Assembly (NCBI RefSeq): GCF_000259235.1
Contig: NC_017733.1
Location: forward strand, 496,001-560,000
Length of the DNA stretch: 64,000 nucleotides
Direction: 5' to 3'
Source: Helicobacter pylori_CU
GTDB lineage: Bacteria > Campylobacterota > Campylobacteria > Campylobacterales > Helicobacteraceae
Position numbers and translations under genes: made by a program
Notes under the pieces: generated by a model
Databases searched by the model: none
What the model saw: the letters and a program-made list of their open reading frames with translations, nothing else
Told to the model about the DNA's origin: nothing
In this document: piece after piece, positions 1 to 9,266 of the stretch
Numbering within the stretch: position 1 is the stretch's first letter
How the letters are laid out: the number at the start of each line of letters is the position of its first letter

Positions 1-320
1 ACGACACCACGCTTTTTATTGATGCGAGTAGGGAATTTGTCAAAGAAGGCAAGAAAAACAAGCTCAAAGAGCGCAACCGAGAAAAGATTTTGCAAACCTA
101 TATTGAAAGGAAAGCCATCAAGCATTTTTGTGCTCTAGCCAATATAGAGAAAATCCAAGAAAACGATTACAATCTTTCCGTGAACCGCTATGTGGAGCAA
201 GAAGACACGAAAGAAATCATTGACATTAAAGCGCTTAATAGTGAGATTTCTCAAATCGTGGAAAAACAGAGCGCTTTAAGAAACAGCCTTGAATCCATCA
301 TCAAAGAGTTAGAAATTTAA
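1..320 (+). CDS. hsdM: Type I restriction-modification methyltransferase subunit HsdM, C-terminal end (partial)
   Basis: The reading frame is open from the left edge (first full codon at position 3) to the stop at 318-320, giving about 105 C-terminal residues. The frame reads LFIDASREFVKEGKKNKL near its start, a stretch typical of the region after the target-handling helices of HsdM (FIDASREF.K...KN.L). The catalytic N6-adenine methylase motifs lie outside the window. The end is rich in charged residues, as expected of the helical tail that contacts HsdS. It is followed after 10 bases by hsdS and then hsdR, so the three subunits form one transcription unit. The ATG-less left end is only the window border, not a truncation. 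Confidence 0.85.
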   Translation, partial: DTTLFIDASREFVKEGKKNKLKERNREKILQTYIERKAIKHFCALANIEKIQENDYNLSVNRYVEQEDTKEIIDIKALNSEISQIVEKQSALRNSLESIIKELEI

Positions 321-330
321 AGGGGGCCAA

Positions 331-930
331 ATGCATAAAATAGAGCGACTGCTCCACACTTTAGTGCCTAAGGGGGTGGAGTTTAGGAAGTTGGGGGAGG
401 TGCTAGAATACGATCAACCCAATAAATATTGCGTAACGAGTAAAGAATTTGATAAAAGTTATCCTACCCCCGTTTTAACCGCAGGAAAAACCTTTATTTT
501 AGGTTATACAAACGAAAAAGACAATATTTATCAAGCGAGTAAAAGCTCTCCGGTTATCATCTTTGACGATTTCACAACAGCGACCCAATGGGTTGATTTC
601 CCTTTTAAAGTAAAATCAAGCGCTATGAAAATCTTATTCTCAAAAAATCCTACAATTAACATTAGATTTATCTTTTTTTATATGCAAACTATTCCTTATA
701 ATATCGGTGGGGAACATACAAGGCAGTGGATTTCTCGCTATTCACAATTGGAAGTCCCCATCCCACCCCTAGAGATCCAACAAGAGATCGTTAAGATTTT
801 GGATCAATTTTCAATTTTAACCACCGATTTATTAGCCGGTATCCCCGCTGAAATAAAAGCCAGGAAAAAGCAATACGAATATTACCGAGAAAAACTACTG
901 GCCTTCAAACCCCTCCAAAACAAGGAATAA
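331..930 (+). CDS. hsdS: Type I restriction specificity subunit HsdS, half-size (single target-recognition domain)
   Basis: HsdS recognises the DNA target and docks HsdM and HsdR. This protein is 199 residues, about half the usual ~400. It has one target recognition domain (roughly 15-150, with the boundary signature VPIPPLEIQQEIVKILDQF at about 142-160) followed by one conserved helical repeat ending in the ARKKQYEYYREKLLAF signature. No second domain follows: the frame stops at 930 and hsdR starts at 932. Single-domain S proteins are known in some type I systems to dimerise into a pseudo-complete subunit that reads a palindromic bipartite site; that this one does so is inference. It could instead be the product of deletion between the two repeats. 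An ATG with AAAGGGGG upstream sets the start. Confidence 0.85.
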   Translation: MHKIERLLHTLVPKGVEFRKLGEVLEYDQPNKYCVTSKEFDKSYPTPVLTAGKTFILGYTNEKDNIYQASKSSPVIIFDDFTTATQWVDFPFKVKSSAMKILFSKNPTINIRFIFFYMQTIPYNIGGEHTRQWISRYSQLEVPIPPLEIQQEIVKILDQFSILTTDLLAGIPAEIKARKKQYEYYREKLLAFKPLQNKE

Positions 931-931
931 C

Positions 932-3900
932 ATGAGTTATGAGACTATCGCAGAAAGCAATGAAAGCACGGTAGTAGCGGAATTTCATAGCGATAATGAA
1001 AGGAAAAGCGCTTATGAGAGCGAAGCAGAGCTAGAAAGGGCGTTTATTAAGCTTTTAGAAAAACAAGGCTATGAATTCAAAAAAATCTACAAAGAAGAAG
1101 GATTAAAAGATAATTTAAAAGAGCAGTTAGAAAAGCTTAATAATCATTATTTCACGCCCAAAGAATGGGACGCTCTTTATTCTCAATTCATCGCTAATAA
1201 AAACGATGACTATAAGGCTAAAACGAGAAAAATCCAAGAAGATCCGATTTTTAATCTCACGCTAGAGAACGGGAAAACCAAAAACATTAAAATCATTGAT
1301 AAGAAAAATATCCATAGAAACGCCTTGCAAGTGATCCACCAATACAGCAATAAAGGGGGGAAGTATCAAAACCGCTATGACGTGAGTATCCTTGTGAATG
1401 GCTTGCCTTTAGTGCATGTGGAATTGAAAAAAAGAGGCGTGGCGATCAGAGAGGCGTTCAATCAGATCAAGCGCTATAAAAGGGATAGTTTTAGCACTGA
1501 AGACGGGCTTTTTGATTTTGTGCAGATTTTTGTCATCAGTAACGGCACGAGCTCTAAATACTATTCAAACACCACCAGAATAGCCCAACTGGAAAAAAAC
1601 CATAAAGCCGATACTTTTGAATTCACGAATTATTGGGCGGACAGCAAGAATAACAATATTGAGAATTTAATGGATTTTGCTAAGGCGTTTTTTGCAAAGC
1701 GCAGCCTTTTGAATGTTTTAACGCGCTATTGCGTTTTCACAAGCGAAGAGGTTTTGTTGGTGATGCGGCCTTATCAAATCGTGGCGGCAGAAAGGATTTT
1801 AGAAAAAATCAAAGCCGCGCAAAATAGTAAAACTTATGGGAAAAGTGAAAACGGAGGCTATATCTGGCACACGACAGGGAGCGGTAAAACCTTAACGAGC
1901 TTTAAAAGTGCGACTTTAGCTAAAGAATTAGAAGGCGTTTCAAAGGTTTTGTTTGTGGTGGACAGGAAGGATTTAGACTATCAAACCATGAAAGAATACG
2001 ATAAATTCCAAAAAGATTGCGCTAATTCCAACACAAGCACCAAGATTCTAAAACAACAGCTTGAAAACCCTAGTGCTAAAATCATTATCACCACGATCCA
2101 AAAATTAGACAAATTCGTTAAAGCCCACTCTAAAGGGCATGCGATTTTTAATGAAGAAGTGGTGATGATTTTTGATGAATGCCACAGGAGTCAGTTAGGC
2201 TCAATGCATCAAGCGATCACTAAAGCGTTTAAAAAATACCACCTTTTTGGCTTTACTGGCACGCCCATTTTTGCAGCTAATTGCGATAAAAACAACCCTT
2301 TAGGCACGACGGAGCAAAAATTTGGGAAATGCCTCCACCAATACACCATTATTGATGCGATCAGGGATAAGAATGTTTTGCCCTTTAGAGTGGAATACCA
2401 TAACACCATTAAGGCTAAAGAGGGCATTAAGGATAAAGAGGTTAGAGCGGTTGATGAAAAAAACGCGCTTTTAGATACTAGGAGGATCAAAGAAATTACT
2501 AAATGCATTTTAGAGCGTTTCCATCAAGCCACTAAAAATAAAAAATTCAATTCCATTCTGGCATGCTCTGGTATAGAAGCGCTGAAAAAATACTACCAAG
2601 CCTTTAAAGAAGAAAAACACGACCTTAAAATCGCTACCATTTTCAGTTATAGCGCTAATGAAGAAATTGAAGTGCTAGAAGATGAAAACAATGAAAGCGC
2701 TAATGGGCTAGACAAAAGCTCAAGGGATTTTTTAGAGGGCGCGATTGCGGATTATAACGGGATGTTTAAAACTTCTTTTGACACTTCGGATCAAAAATTC
2801 CAAAGCTATTATAAGGATCTTTCTCAAAAAATGAAAAATCGTGAAATCGATCTTTTAATGGTGGTTAATATGTTTTTGACCGGGTTTGACGCTACAAGGC
2901 TTAATACCCTTTGGGTGGATAAAAATCTCAAATACCATGGGCTAATTCAAGCTTTTTCACGCGCAAACCGCATTCTAGATAGCGTTAAAACGCATGGGAA
3001 TATCGTGTGTTTTAGGGATTTAGAGCAGGATTTGAATGACGCTCTCATGCTTTTTGGCAACAAGGACGCTCAATCTATTGCGCTATTAAGAAAATATGAA
3101 GATTATTTGAAAGGCTATACCGATAATAATAAAGAATACGAGGGCTATGAGGGTTTGATTGGAAGGCTCTTAAGCGAATTCCCTTTAAAAGAGCCGATCA
3201 TTTCAGAAAGCCAGAAAAAGGATTTCATCAAGCTTTTTGGTAAGATTTTGAAATTGGAAAATATTTTAAACAGCTTTGAAAATTTTAAAAAAGACGATCA
3301 CATCAATCCCAGGGATTTTCAAGACTATCAAAGCAAATACCTTGATTTTTACGATGCAATGAGGTCAGAAAAAGGGAGGGATAAAGAAGAGATTAATGAT
3401 GATTTGATTTTTGAAATTGAACTCATTAAGCAAGTGGAAGTCAATATTGACTATATTTTGAATTTGATTGAAAAATTCGCTAAAGAGCATGGGGTGGAAA
3501 TTCAAGGCGTTAAAACCCAAATAGAGCCGATCATCAACTCCAGCATAGAGCTAAGGAATAAAAAAGATTTGATCATGGATTTCATTGACAAATACAACAA
3601 AGACCAAGAAGTCCATGCGTATTTTCAAGATTATATCCACCAAAAAAGAGAAGAGGAATTCCAAAATATCATAGAAGAAAACCGCTTGAATGAAGAAAAA
3701 GCCTATTCGTTCATGCAGCATGCCTTTAAGGGGGGTGAAATCAATTTCAGCGGGACAAAATTCCCTGAAATCATTGAAGAAAAACCCTCCAGATTTGACA
3801 AAAATTCGCGCTATCAAGAGGTGAAAGAAAAAGTCGCTGCAAGCCTTTCTCGTTTTTTCCACCGCTTTTTTGATCTCACTAGTTCTATATTTAAGAAAGA

Positions 3901-3934
3901 TGGGGTTAAAAAAAATGAGGTTGATGAAAAATAG
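932..3934 (+). CDS. hsdR: Type I restriction enzyme motor/nuclease subunit HsdR
   Basis: The ATP-dependent translocase and nuclease of the type I complex, 1000 residues, a full family length. The N-terminal PD-(D/E)XK nuclease core is visible as YDVSIL (Asp ~150) followed by HVELKKRG (Glu-Leu-Lys ~163-165). The SF2 motor follows: Walker A TTGSGKT near 313, DECHRSQ near 414, and FTGTPIF near 440; a QAFSRANRI motif VI lies near 670-680. The C-terminus is a long charged helical region that binds HsdM/HsdS. The start follows the hsdS stop by one base (TAACATG), so translation is likely coupled. No frame break is visible, so the nuclease side appears intact. Confidence 0.95.
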   Translation: MSYETIAESNESTVVAEFHSDNERKSAYESEAELERAFIKLLEKQGYEFKKIYKEEGLKDNLKEQLEKLNNHYFTPKEWDALYSQFIANKNDDYKAKTRKIQEDPIFNLTLENGKTKNIKIIDKKNIHRNALQVIHQYSNKGGKYQNRYDVSILVNGLPLVHVELKKRGVAIREAFNQIKRYKRDSFSTEDGLFDFVQIFVISNGTSSKYYSNTTRIAQLEKNHKADTFEFTNYWADSKNNNIENLMDFAKAFFAKRSLLNVLTRYCVFTSEEVLLVMRPYQIVAAERILEKIKAAQNSKTYGKSENGGYIWHTTGSGKTLTSFKSATLAKELEGVSKVLFVVDRKDLDYQTMKEYDKFQKDCANSNTSTKILKQQLENPSAKIIITTIQKLDKFVKAHSKGHAIFNEEVVMIFDECHRSQLGSMHQAITKAFKKYHLFGFTGTPIFAANCDKNNPLGTTEQKFGKCLHQYTIIDAIRDKNVLPFRVEYHNTIKAKEGIKDKEVRAVDEKNALLDTRRIKEITKCILERFHQATKNKKFNSILACSGIEALKKYYQAFKEEKHDLKIATIFSYSANEEIEVLEDENNESANGLDKSSRDFLEGAIADYNGMFKTSFDTSDQKFQSYYKDLSQKMKNREIDLLMVVNMFLTGFDATRLNTLWVDKNLKYHGLIQAFSRANRILDSVKTHGNIVCFRDLEQDLNDALMLFGNKDAQSIALLRKYEDYLKGYTDNNKEYEGYEGLIGRLLSEFPLKEPIISESQKKDFIKLFGKILKLENILNSFENFKKDDHINPRDFQDYQSKYLDFYDAMRSEKGRDKEEINDDLIFEIELIKQVEVNIDYILNLIEKFAKEHGVEIQGVKTQIEPIINSSIELRNKKDLIMDFIDKYNKDQEVHAYFQDYIHQKREEEFQNIIEENRLNEEKAYSFMQHAFKGGEINFSGTKFPEIIEEKPSRFDKNSRYQEVKEKVAASLSRFFHRFFDLTSSIFKKDGVKKNEVDEK

Positions 3935-4019
3935 TTCATGAACGCTTTTACACTCAATTTCAAGACAAGCGCCGCTTAATGGATTTTTTTGTAAAATAAA
4001 AGAAAATTTAAGGAGGCTT

Positions 4020-4802
4020 GTGGTGTTAAAAGAATTACGCCAAAAACGCCCTTTAGTGCATAATATCACCAATTATGTGGCGGCACAATTTGTGGCTAAT
4101 GGCTTATTAGCCTTAGGGGCATCGCCTTTGATGAGCGATGCGATTGATGAAATGCAAGATTTAGCAAAAATTTCTGACGCGCTCGCTATCAATATTGGCA
4201 CCCTCAATGAACGCACTATTTTATGCGCTAAAGAGGCTATCAAACATTACAAGGCTTTGAATAAACCCATTGTGTTAGATCCTGTGGGGTGTTCAGCGAG
4301 CGCTTTGCGCTATGATACAAGCTTAGAGCTTTTAGAAAGCGAAGGGGTTAGCGCACTTAGGGGTAATGCTGCCGAATTAGGCTCTTTGGTGGGAATTTCT
4401 TGCGAAAGTAAGGGGTTAGACTCTCATGATGCCACCACGCCTGTAGAAATAATCAAACGAGCGGCTCAAAAGTATTCTGTGATAGCGGTAATGACGGGTA
4501 AAACAGATTACGTGAGCGATGGGGAAAAAGTTTTGAGTATTACTGGGGGGAGCGAGTATTTAGCGCTCATTACTGGGGCTGGGTGTTTGCATAGTGCAGC
4601 GTGCGCGAGCTTTTTAGGTTTGAAAAAAGACCCCCTAGATTCTATGGCGCAACTTTGCGCGCTCTATAAACAAGCCGCTTTTAGTGCGCAAAAAAAAGTG
4701 TTAGAAAATAACGGCTCCAATGGTTCGTTCTTGTTTTATTTTTTAGACGCTCTAAGCTTGCCCATAGAGTTAGAAAACAGCCTTATTAAGGAAGAGTTGT
4801 GA
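4020..4802 (+). CDS. thiM: Hydroxyethylthiazole kinase
   Basis: Phosphorylates 4-methyl-5-(2-hydroxyethyl)thiazole in thiamine salvage. The ribokinase-like fold shows HNITNYVAAQFVANGLLALG near the N-terminus (ThiM substrate site), DPVGCSAS near 90 and the anion-hole/active-site segment TGAGCLHSAA near 186-195 with the conserved cysteine. Two adjacent GTG codons (4020, 4023) could start it; the AAGGAGG at 4010-4016 is better spaced for 4023. The stop overlaps the thiD start (GTG 4799), indicating translational coupling. Downstream thiD and thiE complete a salvage route; no thiC or thiG is in the window. The 85-base gap after hsdR is too short for a TPP riboswitch and none is seen. Confidence 0.95.
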   Translation: MVLKELRQKRPLVHNITNYVAAQFVANGLLALGASPLMSDAIDEMQDLAKISDALAINIGTLNERTILCAKEAIKHYKALNKPIVLDPVGCSASALRYDTSLELLESEGVSALRGNAAELGSLVGISCESKGLDSHDATTPVEIIKRAAQKYSVIAVMTGKTDYVSDGEKVLSITGGSEYLALITGAGCLHSAACASFLGLKKDPLDSMAQLCALYKQAAFSAQKKVLENNGSNGSFLFYFLDALSLPIELENSLIKEEL

Positions 4803-5608
4803 AAATTTATCCGCAAGTTTTAAGCATTGCTGGTAGCGATAGCGGTGGGGGCGCTGGGATACAGGCTGATTTGAAAGCGTTTCAAACTTTGGGCGTGTTT
4901 GGGACAAGCGTGATCACTTGCATCACCGCGCAAAACACACAGGGCGTGCATGGGGTTTATCCATTGAGTGTAGAGAGCGTGAAAGCGCAAATCTTAGCCA
5001 TTAGAGATGATTTTTCTATCAAGGCGTTCAAAATGGGAGCGTTATGCAATAATCAAATCATTGAATGCGTGGCGGACACTTTAGAAACTTGTGATTTTGG
5101 GTTGTGCGTTTTAGATCCGGTCATGGTGGCAAAAAATGGGGCTTTGCTTTTAGAAGAAGAGGCGATTTTAAGCTTAAAAAAACGCCTTTTACCTAAAGCC
5201 AATTTACTAACCCCTAACCTCCCTGAAGTCTATGCGCTCACAGGCGTTCAAGTGCGAGACGATAAAAGCGCTTCAAAAGCGATGGGCGTTTTAAGGGATT
5301 TAGGCGTTAAAAACGCTGTGATTAAAGGGGGGCATACAGAGCATTTTCAAGGGGAATTTAGCAACGATTGGGTGTTTTTAGAAGATATTGAATTTATCCT
5401 AAACGCCAAGCGCTTTAACACCAAAAACACGCATGGCACGGGTTGCACTCTATCTAGCTTGATTGTGGGCTTACTCGCTCAAGGGTTGGATTTGAAAAAC
5501 GCTATTTCAAAGGCTAAAGAGCTTTTAACCATCATTATTCAAAACCCCTTAAATATTGGGCATGGGCATGGGCCTTTGAATTTGTGGAGTATCAAAAAGC
5601 TTGTTTGA
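4799..5608 (+). CDS. thiD: Hydroxymethylpyrimidine/phosphomethylpyrimidine kinase
   Basis: Phosphorylates HMP and HMP-phosphate to HMP-PP, the pyrimidine half of thiamine. Diagnostic stretches are SIAGSDSGGGAGIQADLKAF (9-28), LDPVMVAKNG near 105, LTPNLPEV near 140 and the active-site anion hole HGTGCTLSS near 209, with the catalytic cysteine. At 269 residues it is normal length and has no fused ThiE domain. The GTG start overlaps the last codons of thiM by 4 bases, and its 3' end overlaps thiE by 8, so the three genes are a coupled operon. Confidence 0.95.
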   Translation: MKIYPQVLSIAGSDSGGGAGIQADLKAFQTLGVFGTSVITCITAQNTQGVHGVYPLSVESVKAQILAIRDDFSIKAFKMGALCNNQIIECVADTLETCDFGLCVLDPVMVAKNGALLLEEEAILSLKKRLLPKANLLTPNLPEVYALTGVQVRDDKSASKAMGVLRDLGVKNAVIKGGHTEHFQGEFSNDWVFLEDIEFILNAKRFNTKNTHGTGCTLSSLIVGLLAQGLDLKNAISKAKELLTIIIQNPLNIGHGHGPLNLWSIKKLV

Positions 5609-6260
5609 TGCGAATTGTTTGAAACTCATGTTTGTGGCTGGCTCGCAAGACTTCTACCACATAAAGGGCGGCAAAAACGATAGGATAAACGCGCTTTTAG
5701 AGACTTTAGAATTAGCTTTACAATCTCAAATCACAGTGTTTCAATTCCGCCAAAAAGGCGATTTAGCCTTACAAGATCCTGTTGAAATCAAGCAATTAGC
5801 CCTAGAGTGTCAAAAATTATGCCAAAAATACGGCACGCCTTTTATTGTCAATGATGAGGTGCAACTCGCGCTAGAATTAAAGGCTGATGGCGTGCATGTG
5901 GGGCAAGAAGACATGGCTATAGAAGAGGTAATAACTTTATGCAAAAAGCGCCTTTTTATCGGTTTGAGCGTTAACACTTTAGAGCAAGCCCTAAAAGCGC
6001 GCCATTTAGACGGCGTAGCCTATTTAGGGGTAGGCCCTATTTTCCCCACACCATCTAAAAAAGACGCTAAAGAAGTTGTAGGCGTCAATCTTTTAAAAAA
6101 AATACACGATAGCGGGGTAAAAAAACCTCTCATAGCGATTGGAGGCATCACAACAGATAACGCTTCAAAATTGCACGAATATGGGGGTATCGCAGTCATT
6201 AGCGCGATCACGCAAGCCAAAGATAAAGCCTTAGCAATTGAAAAACTTTTAAAAAAATGA
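5601..6260 (+). CDS. thiE: Thiamine phosphate synthase
   Basis: Joins HMP-PP and thiazole phosphate to thiamine monophosphate. The TIM-barrel signatures are VFQFRQKGD (~47-55), a KYGTPFIVND strand, LKADGVHVGQED, LGVGPIFPTPSKKDA (phosphate-binding TPT loop) and PLIAIGGI near 175. Length 219 matches the family. The best start is TTG at 5601 inside the last codons of thiD, giving an 8-base overlap; an internal ATG (residue 10) is the alternative. With thiM and thiD upstream it closes the salvage pathway. Confidence 0.93.
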   Translation: MFDANCLKLMFVAGSQDFYHIKGGKNDRINALLETLELALQSQITVFQFRQKGDLALQDPVEIKQLALECQKLCQKYGTPFIVNDEVQLALELKADGVHVGQEDMAIEEVITLCKKRLFIGLSVNTLEQALKARHLDGVAYLGVGPIFPTPSKKDAKEVVGVNLLKKIHDSGVKKPLIAIGGITTDNASKLHEYGGIAVISAITQAKDKALAIEKLLKK

Positions 6261-6268
6261 ACATTTTT

Positions 6269-7006
6269 CTACCCCAGCGTGTCCAATAAGCGCTCTTCAA
6301 AGGCAAAAAGCATGGGGGTTTTTTCGCACACGATTTCCACGCAAGAAAAGCCTAAAAGGGTGTTTTGAGCCTCTTTTAAAACCTCTTGAGTCCTTTGGAG
6401 GGTGGTTTTTAAAAAAAGCTGTTTTTCTTTTTCTTTCAAATAAATAACGCCGCCAATTTCGCCCAAGTTAGGATACAGAGCGTAAAAATCAACGCTTTGT
6501 TTTTTGGTTTTCATCTGTAAAAAGGCTTTTTTGTGCTCGTTTTCAATCACGAAGCTTAAAACCTGCGATTGCAAGCTTAAAAGCATGTTGGCTGTATTCA
6601 AAAACTCTTGCGAATTTTTAGCATGGACTAATTTTTCGCTCAAAAACTCTTTGTATTCTTTTAAAGGGGTATTGTCTTTGGCACTTAAGATTTCTTTGAT
6701 TTGTTTCATTTCAAGAGCGGGCAAATCGTTTAATGCGTCTAAGATTTTTGGGGCAGGCACTAAATTTTTAAGCACAATATCGCCCAGCTGATTTCTTTGC
6801 ATAGTCGCAAAATAAGGCTGATTGATTTTTAATTCCTGTTCGCTTCTGGTGGGGATAATTTTATTACCCACTTGCAAAAGAAAAAGATCTTTATCTTGTT
6901 TTTCTAAAACCTTTAAAAGAATGGGTAAAGTGGCGTTAAAATGGTGTGCGGCGTTTTTGGAATGAAGGGCGTTAAGCTGGTTTAGGGCGTTTAGGGCTTC
7001 TAACAT
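6269..7006 (-). CDS. Uncharacterised conserved protein, last gene of the flgP-pseB-coaBC unit
   Basis: A 245-residue protein I do not recognise with certainty. It has no signal peptide or membrane segment and is mostly helical in its first 150 residues (LNALNQLNALHSKN, LLKVLEKQDKDLFLLQVGNK). The C-terminal part (about 150-240) alternates hydrophobic strands with helices (GEIGGVIYLKEKEKQLFLKT, then a FSCVEIVCEK strand). That layout is vaguely like a FliK/Flg_hook C-terminal domain, and the gene shares a transcription unit with flagellar genes, but this is a guess. Its start abuts the coaBC stop (one-base overlap), so it is co-translated. The convergent thiE ends only 8 bases away. Confidence 0.8.
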   Translation of the reverse strand: MLEALNALNQLNALHSKNAAHHFNATLPILLKVLEKQDKDLFLLQVGNKIIPTRSEQELKINQPYFATMQRNQLGDIVLKNLVPAPKILDALNDLPALEMKQIKEILSAKDNTPLKEYKEFLSEKLVHAKNSQEFLNTANMLLSLQSQVLSFVIENEHKKAFLQMKTKKQSVDFYALYPNLGEIGGVIYLKEKEKQLFLKTTLQRTQEVLKEAQNTLLGFSCVEIVCEKTPMLFAFEERLLDTLG

Positions 7007-8283
7007 TAAAGGGCGTTGTCTTTGATAAAATCAAGGATTTTAAAGCTCGTTTCTAATTTGTTCATAGAAGGGATTTTTTGGGTTTTTTTATGGCTAAAAA
7101 GCCACAATTCATTCTCTAATGAGCCAAAAGGGCGTGAATCTTTAATGAGATTCAAAGCAACCACAGAGCAATCCTTACCGTTATTTTGAGAAGGTTTTAA
7201 AAGATTTTGCGCGTTTTTGATAGCGTTTTGTTGGTCGTCTTCAGCTTTAAAGCCGATTTTAACGAATTGGTTAGGATTGACAGAAGCCAGTAAATCCTTA
7301 TTTTGAACGCATTCAATGTTTAGGGTTTCGCCGATTTTGCTTTTTTTAAGCTTATAATTAAAAGAAGTTTTAGGCACATAATCGCTAATGGCGGCTAAAT
7401 TGAAGAGTAGGGGTTTTAAGGCATGCTTTTGCAAGTTTTTAGCGGCGTTATTCAGGGCGTTTTCATAAGATTTAGTATCGCTGACGGGAACGCTTGTGAT
7501 TTCTTTAGGCAAGGGAGTGGGGAAGCTTGATGCGATCAAAGTTACTTTCGCTCCCTTAAAATATAACGCTAGGGCTAATGCGCTCGCTTGAATCCCGCTA
7601 GAAAGATTGCTAATGACTCTAACGCTGTCAATCTTTTCTATACTTGCACCGCCCATGATTATGACTTCTCTGTTTTCAAAATAAGCGTCTTTTAGGAGCG
7701 TTTGAGCGGCTTTAAAAAGGATTTCTAAAGGCTCAGCCATCGCCCCGTCGCCTTTAGTATCGCATGCTAAAAGCGCGTTTTTGGTGTCTAAAATAATGTG
7801 GTTGGAATCTTTCAAGCGTTTTAAATTACTTTGAATGATAGGGGAATTGAGCATGTTAGTGTTCATGCTGGGGGCTAGGATTTTAGGGGAAGCGCAAGCT
7901 AAAAAAGTCGCGCTTACGATATTATCCGCTAAAGCGTGAGCGATTTTAGACAGGCTGTTAGCGCTTAAAGGGGCAAAGATGAGTAAATCAGCGCTAGCAG
8001 CGCATGCGATGTGGTTATGGTGCAAGGCGTTTTGGTGGTTGTAATACCATTTTTCATTATGATCATGCAAGACTTTATGGTGGCTCAAAGCTTCAAAACT
8101 TAAGGGCTTGATGAATTTTTTTGCACTCTCACTCATCACCACTTGAATACTGGCCCCGCTTTTAAACAACAAACGCACTAATTCTAGGGATTTATACGCC
8201 GCAATAGAGCCACTCACGAGCAATAAAACGCGCTTGTTTTCTAACAATCTTAAGGGGTAAAACAAATCTTCTAAAAAATTCAT
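7006..8283 (-). CDS. coaBC: Bifunctional phosphopantothenoylcysteine decarboxylase / phosphopantothenate-cysteine ligase
   Basis: Carries out two steps of coenzyme A synthesis. The N-terminal CoaC flavoprotein half (~1-190) shows SGSIAAYKSLELVRLLFKSG, HNHIACAASADLLIFAP with the catalytic His, PSMNTNM and the clamp ACDTKGDGAMAEP. The CoaB half (~200-425) starts at VIIMGGASIEKID and carries KIGFKAED. Length 425 is typical. The N-terminal Met lies 4 bases inside the end of pseB, so it is coupled to the flagellar glycosylation gene; the pairing looks positional rather than functional. Confidence 0.95.
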   Translation of the reverse strand: MNFLEDLFYPLRLLENKRVLLLVSGSIAAYKSLELVRLLFKSGASIQVVMSESAKKFIKPLSFEALSHHKVLHDHNEKWYYNHQNALHHNHIACAASADLLIFAPLSANSLSKIAHALADNIVSATFLACASPKILAPSMNTNMLNSPIIQSNLKRLKDSNHIILDTKNALLACDTKGDGAMAEPLEILFKAAQTLLKDAYFENREVIIMGGASIEKIDSVRVISNLSSGIQASALALALYFKGAKVTLIASSFPTPLPKEITSVPVSDTKSYENALNNAAKNLQKHALKPLLFNLAAISDYVPKTSFNYKLKKSKIGETLNIECVQNKDLLASVNPNQFVKIGFKAEDDQQNAIKNAQNLLKPSQNNGKDCSVVALNLIKDSRPFGSLENELWLFSHKKTQKIPSMNKLETSFKILDFIKDNAL

Positions 8284-9263
8284 AGTAATTTTAACAAATC
8301 ATCAGGCTCTAGCCATTTGCTGTTATTATGGCTGCTGTATTCAAAATCGGGGGCGACTTTTTGGCCTTTTTCGTGGAGTTTGGTGAGCGTGTAATCTTTA
8401 GGCGTTTGGAAGCTTATAGTAGGCTGAATGATGAAAAAGTCTTCAAATTCTAGGGCTAAATGGCTTTCATCTTTAGGGATCATCACTTCATGGAGTTTTT
8501 CGCCCGGACGAATCCCTATGATCTTAGTAGGGGTATTGGGGGCTAGGGCTTTAGCGAGATCAGTCATTTTCATGCTAGGGATTTTAGGCACAAAAATTTC
8601 ACCCCCATGCATTCTTTTCAAGCTTTTAAGCACAAAAGAAACTCCCTCATCTAAAGTGATCCAAAATCGTGTCATGCGGATATCGGTAATAGGGATTTCA
8701 CTCGCTTTGTTTTGGACTAATTTTTTAAAAAACGGCACCACGCTCCCACGACTCCCCACCACATTACCATAACGCACCACGCTAAATTGCGTTTGAGAAG
8801 AGCCTTTAAAGTTATTCGCGCTCACAAAGAGCTTATCGCTGCACAATTTCGTCGCACCGTAGAGGTTAATGGGGTTAGCGGCTTTATCGGTGCTTAGAGC
8901 GATGACCTGGCTCACTTCATTTTTTAAGCATGCGTTAATCACATTGCTCGCTCCCATGATATTGGTTTTAATGCATTCTAGGGGGTTGTATTCAGCGATA
9001 GGCACATGCTTGAGCGCGGCCGCATGGATACAAATATCCACGCCCTCTAAAGCGTAATTCAAGCGTTCTAAATCCCTGACATCGCCAATAAAAAAACGCA
9101 TTCTGGGATCATTAAATTCCATGGCCATTTCGCTTTGTTTCAATTCATCTCGGCTATAAACGATGATTTTTTTAGCGTTGGTGGTGTCTAAAACCTTACG
9201 CACAAAGCGCTTGCCAAAACTCCCAGTGCCACCGGTGATTAAAATCGTTTTGTTGTCTAGCAT
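8280..9263 (-). CDS. pseB: UDP-GlcNAc 4,6-dehydratase (inverting), pseudaminic acid biosynthesis
   Basis: First enzyme of pseudaminic acid synthesis, needed for flagellin glycosylation and hence motility in H. pylori (family knowledge; also called flaA1). A short-chain dehydrogenase fold: NAD-binding TGGTGSFGKRF (10-20), GDVRD near 60, and catalytic STDKAANPINLYGATKLCSD (~123-142), which supplies the Asp/Lys pair and the displaced Tyr-xxx-Lys typical of this subfamily. The C-terminus has GIRPGEKLHEVMI. Length 327 is normal. It sits 3 bases after the FadL-like gene and overlaps coaBC by 4, downstream of two flagellar lipoproteins. Confidence 0.95.
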   Translation of the reverse strand: MLDNKTILITGGTGSFGKRFVRKVLDTTNAKKIIVYSRDELKQSEMAMEFNDPRMRFFIGDVRDLERLNYALEGVDICIHAAALKHVPIAEYNPLECIKTNIMGASNVINACLKNEVSQVIALSTDKAANPINLYGATKLCSDKLFVSANNFKGSSQTQFSVVRYGNVVGSRGSVVPFFKKLVQNKASEIPITDIRMTRFWITLDEGVSFVLKSLKRMHGGEIFVPKIPSMKMTDLAKALAPNTPTKIIGIRPGEKLHEVMIPKDESHLALEFEDFFIIQPTISFQTPKDYTLTKLHEKGQKVAPDFEYSSHNNSKWLEPDDLLKLL

Positions 9264-9266
9264 GTT

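Noticed and set aside
2209..2508. Antisense open frame within hsdR
   Set aside because: Shadow of hsdR: no family signature, no ribosome site, and the opposite strand carries the intact HsdR motor.
3935..4019. TPP riboswitch before thiM
   Set aside because: The gap is 85 bases and lacks the THI-box CUGAGA-type core; only a -10-like TAAAAT and a strong AAGGAGG are present.
3551..4072. 173-codon minus-strand frame spanning the hsdR end and the thiM start
   Set aside because: Overlaps two real genes on the opposite strand and has no recognisable composition or ribosome site.
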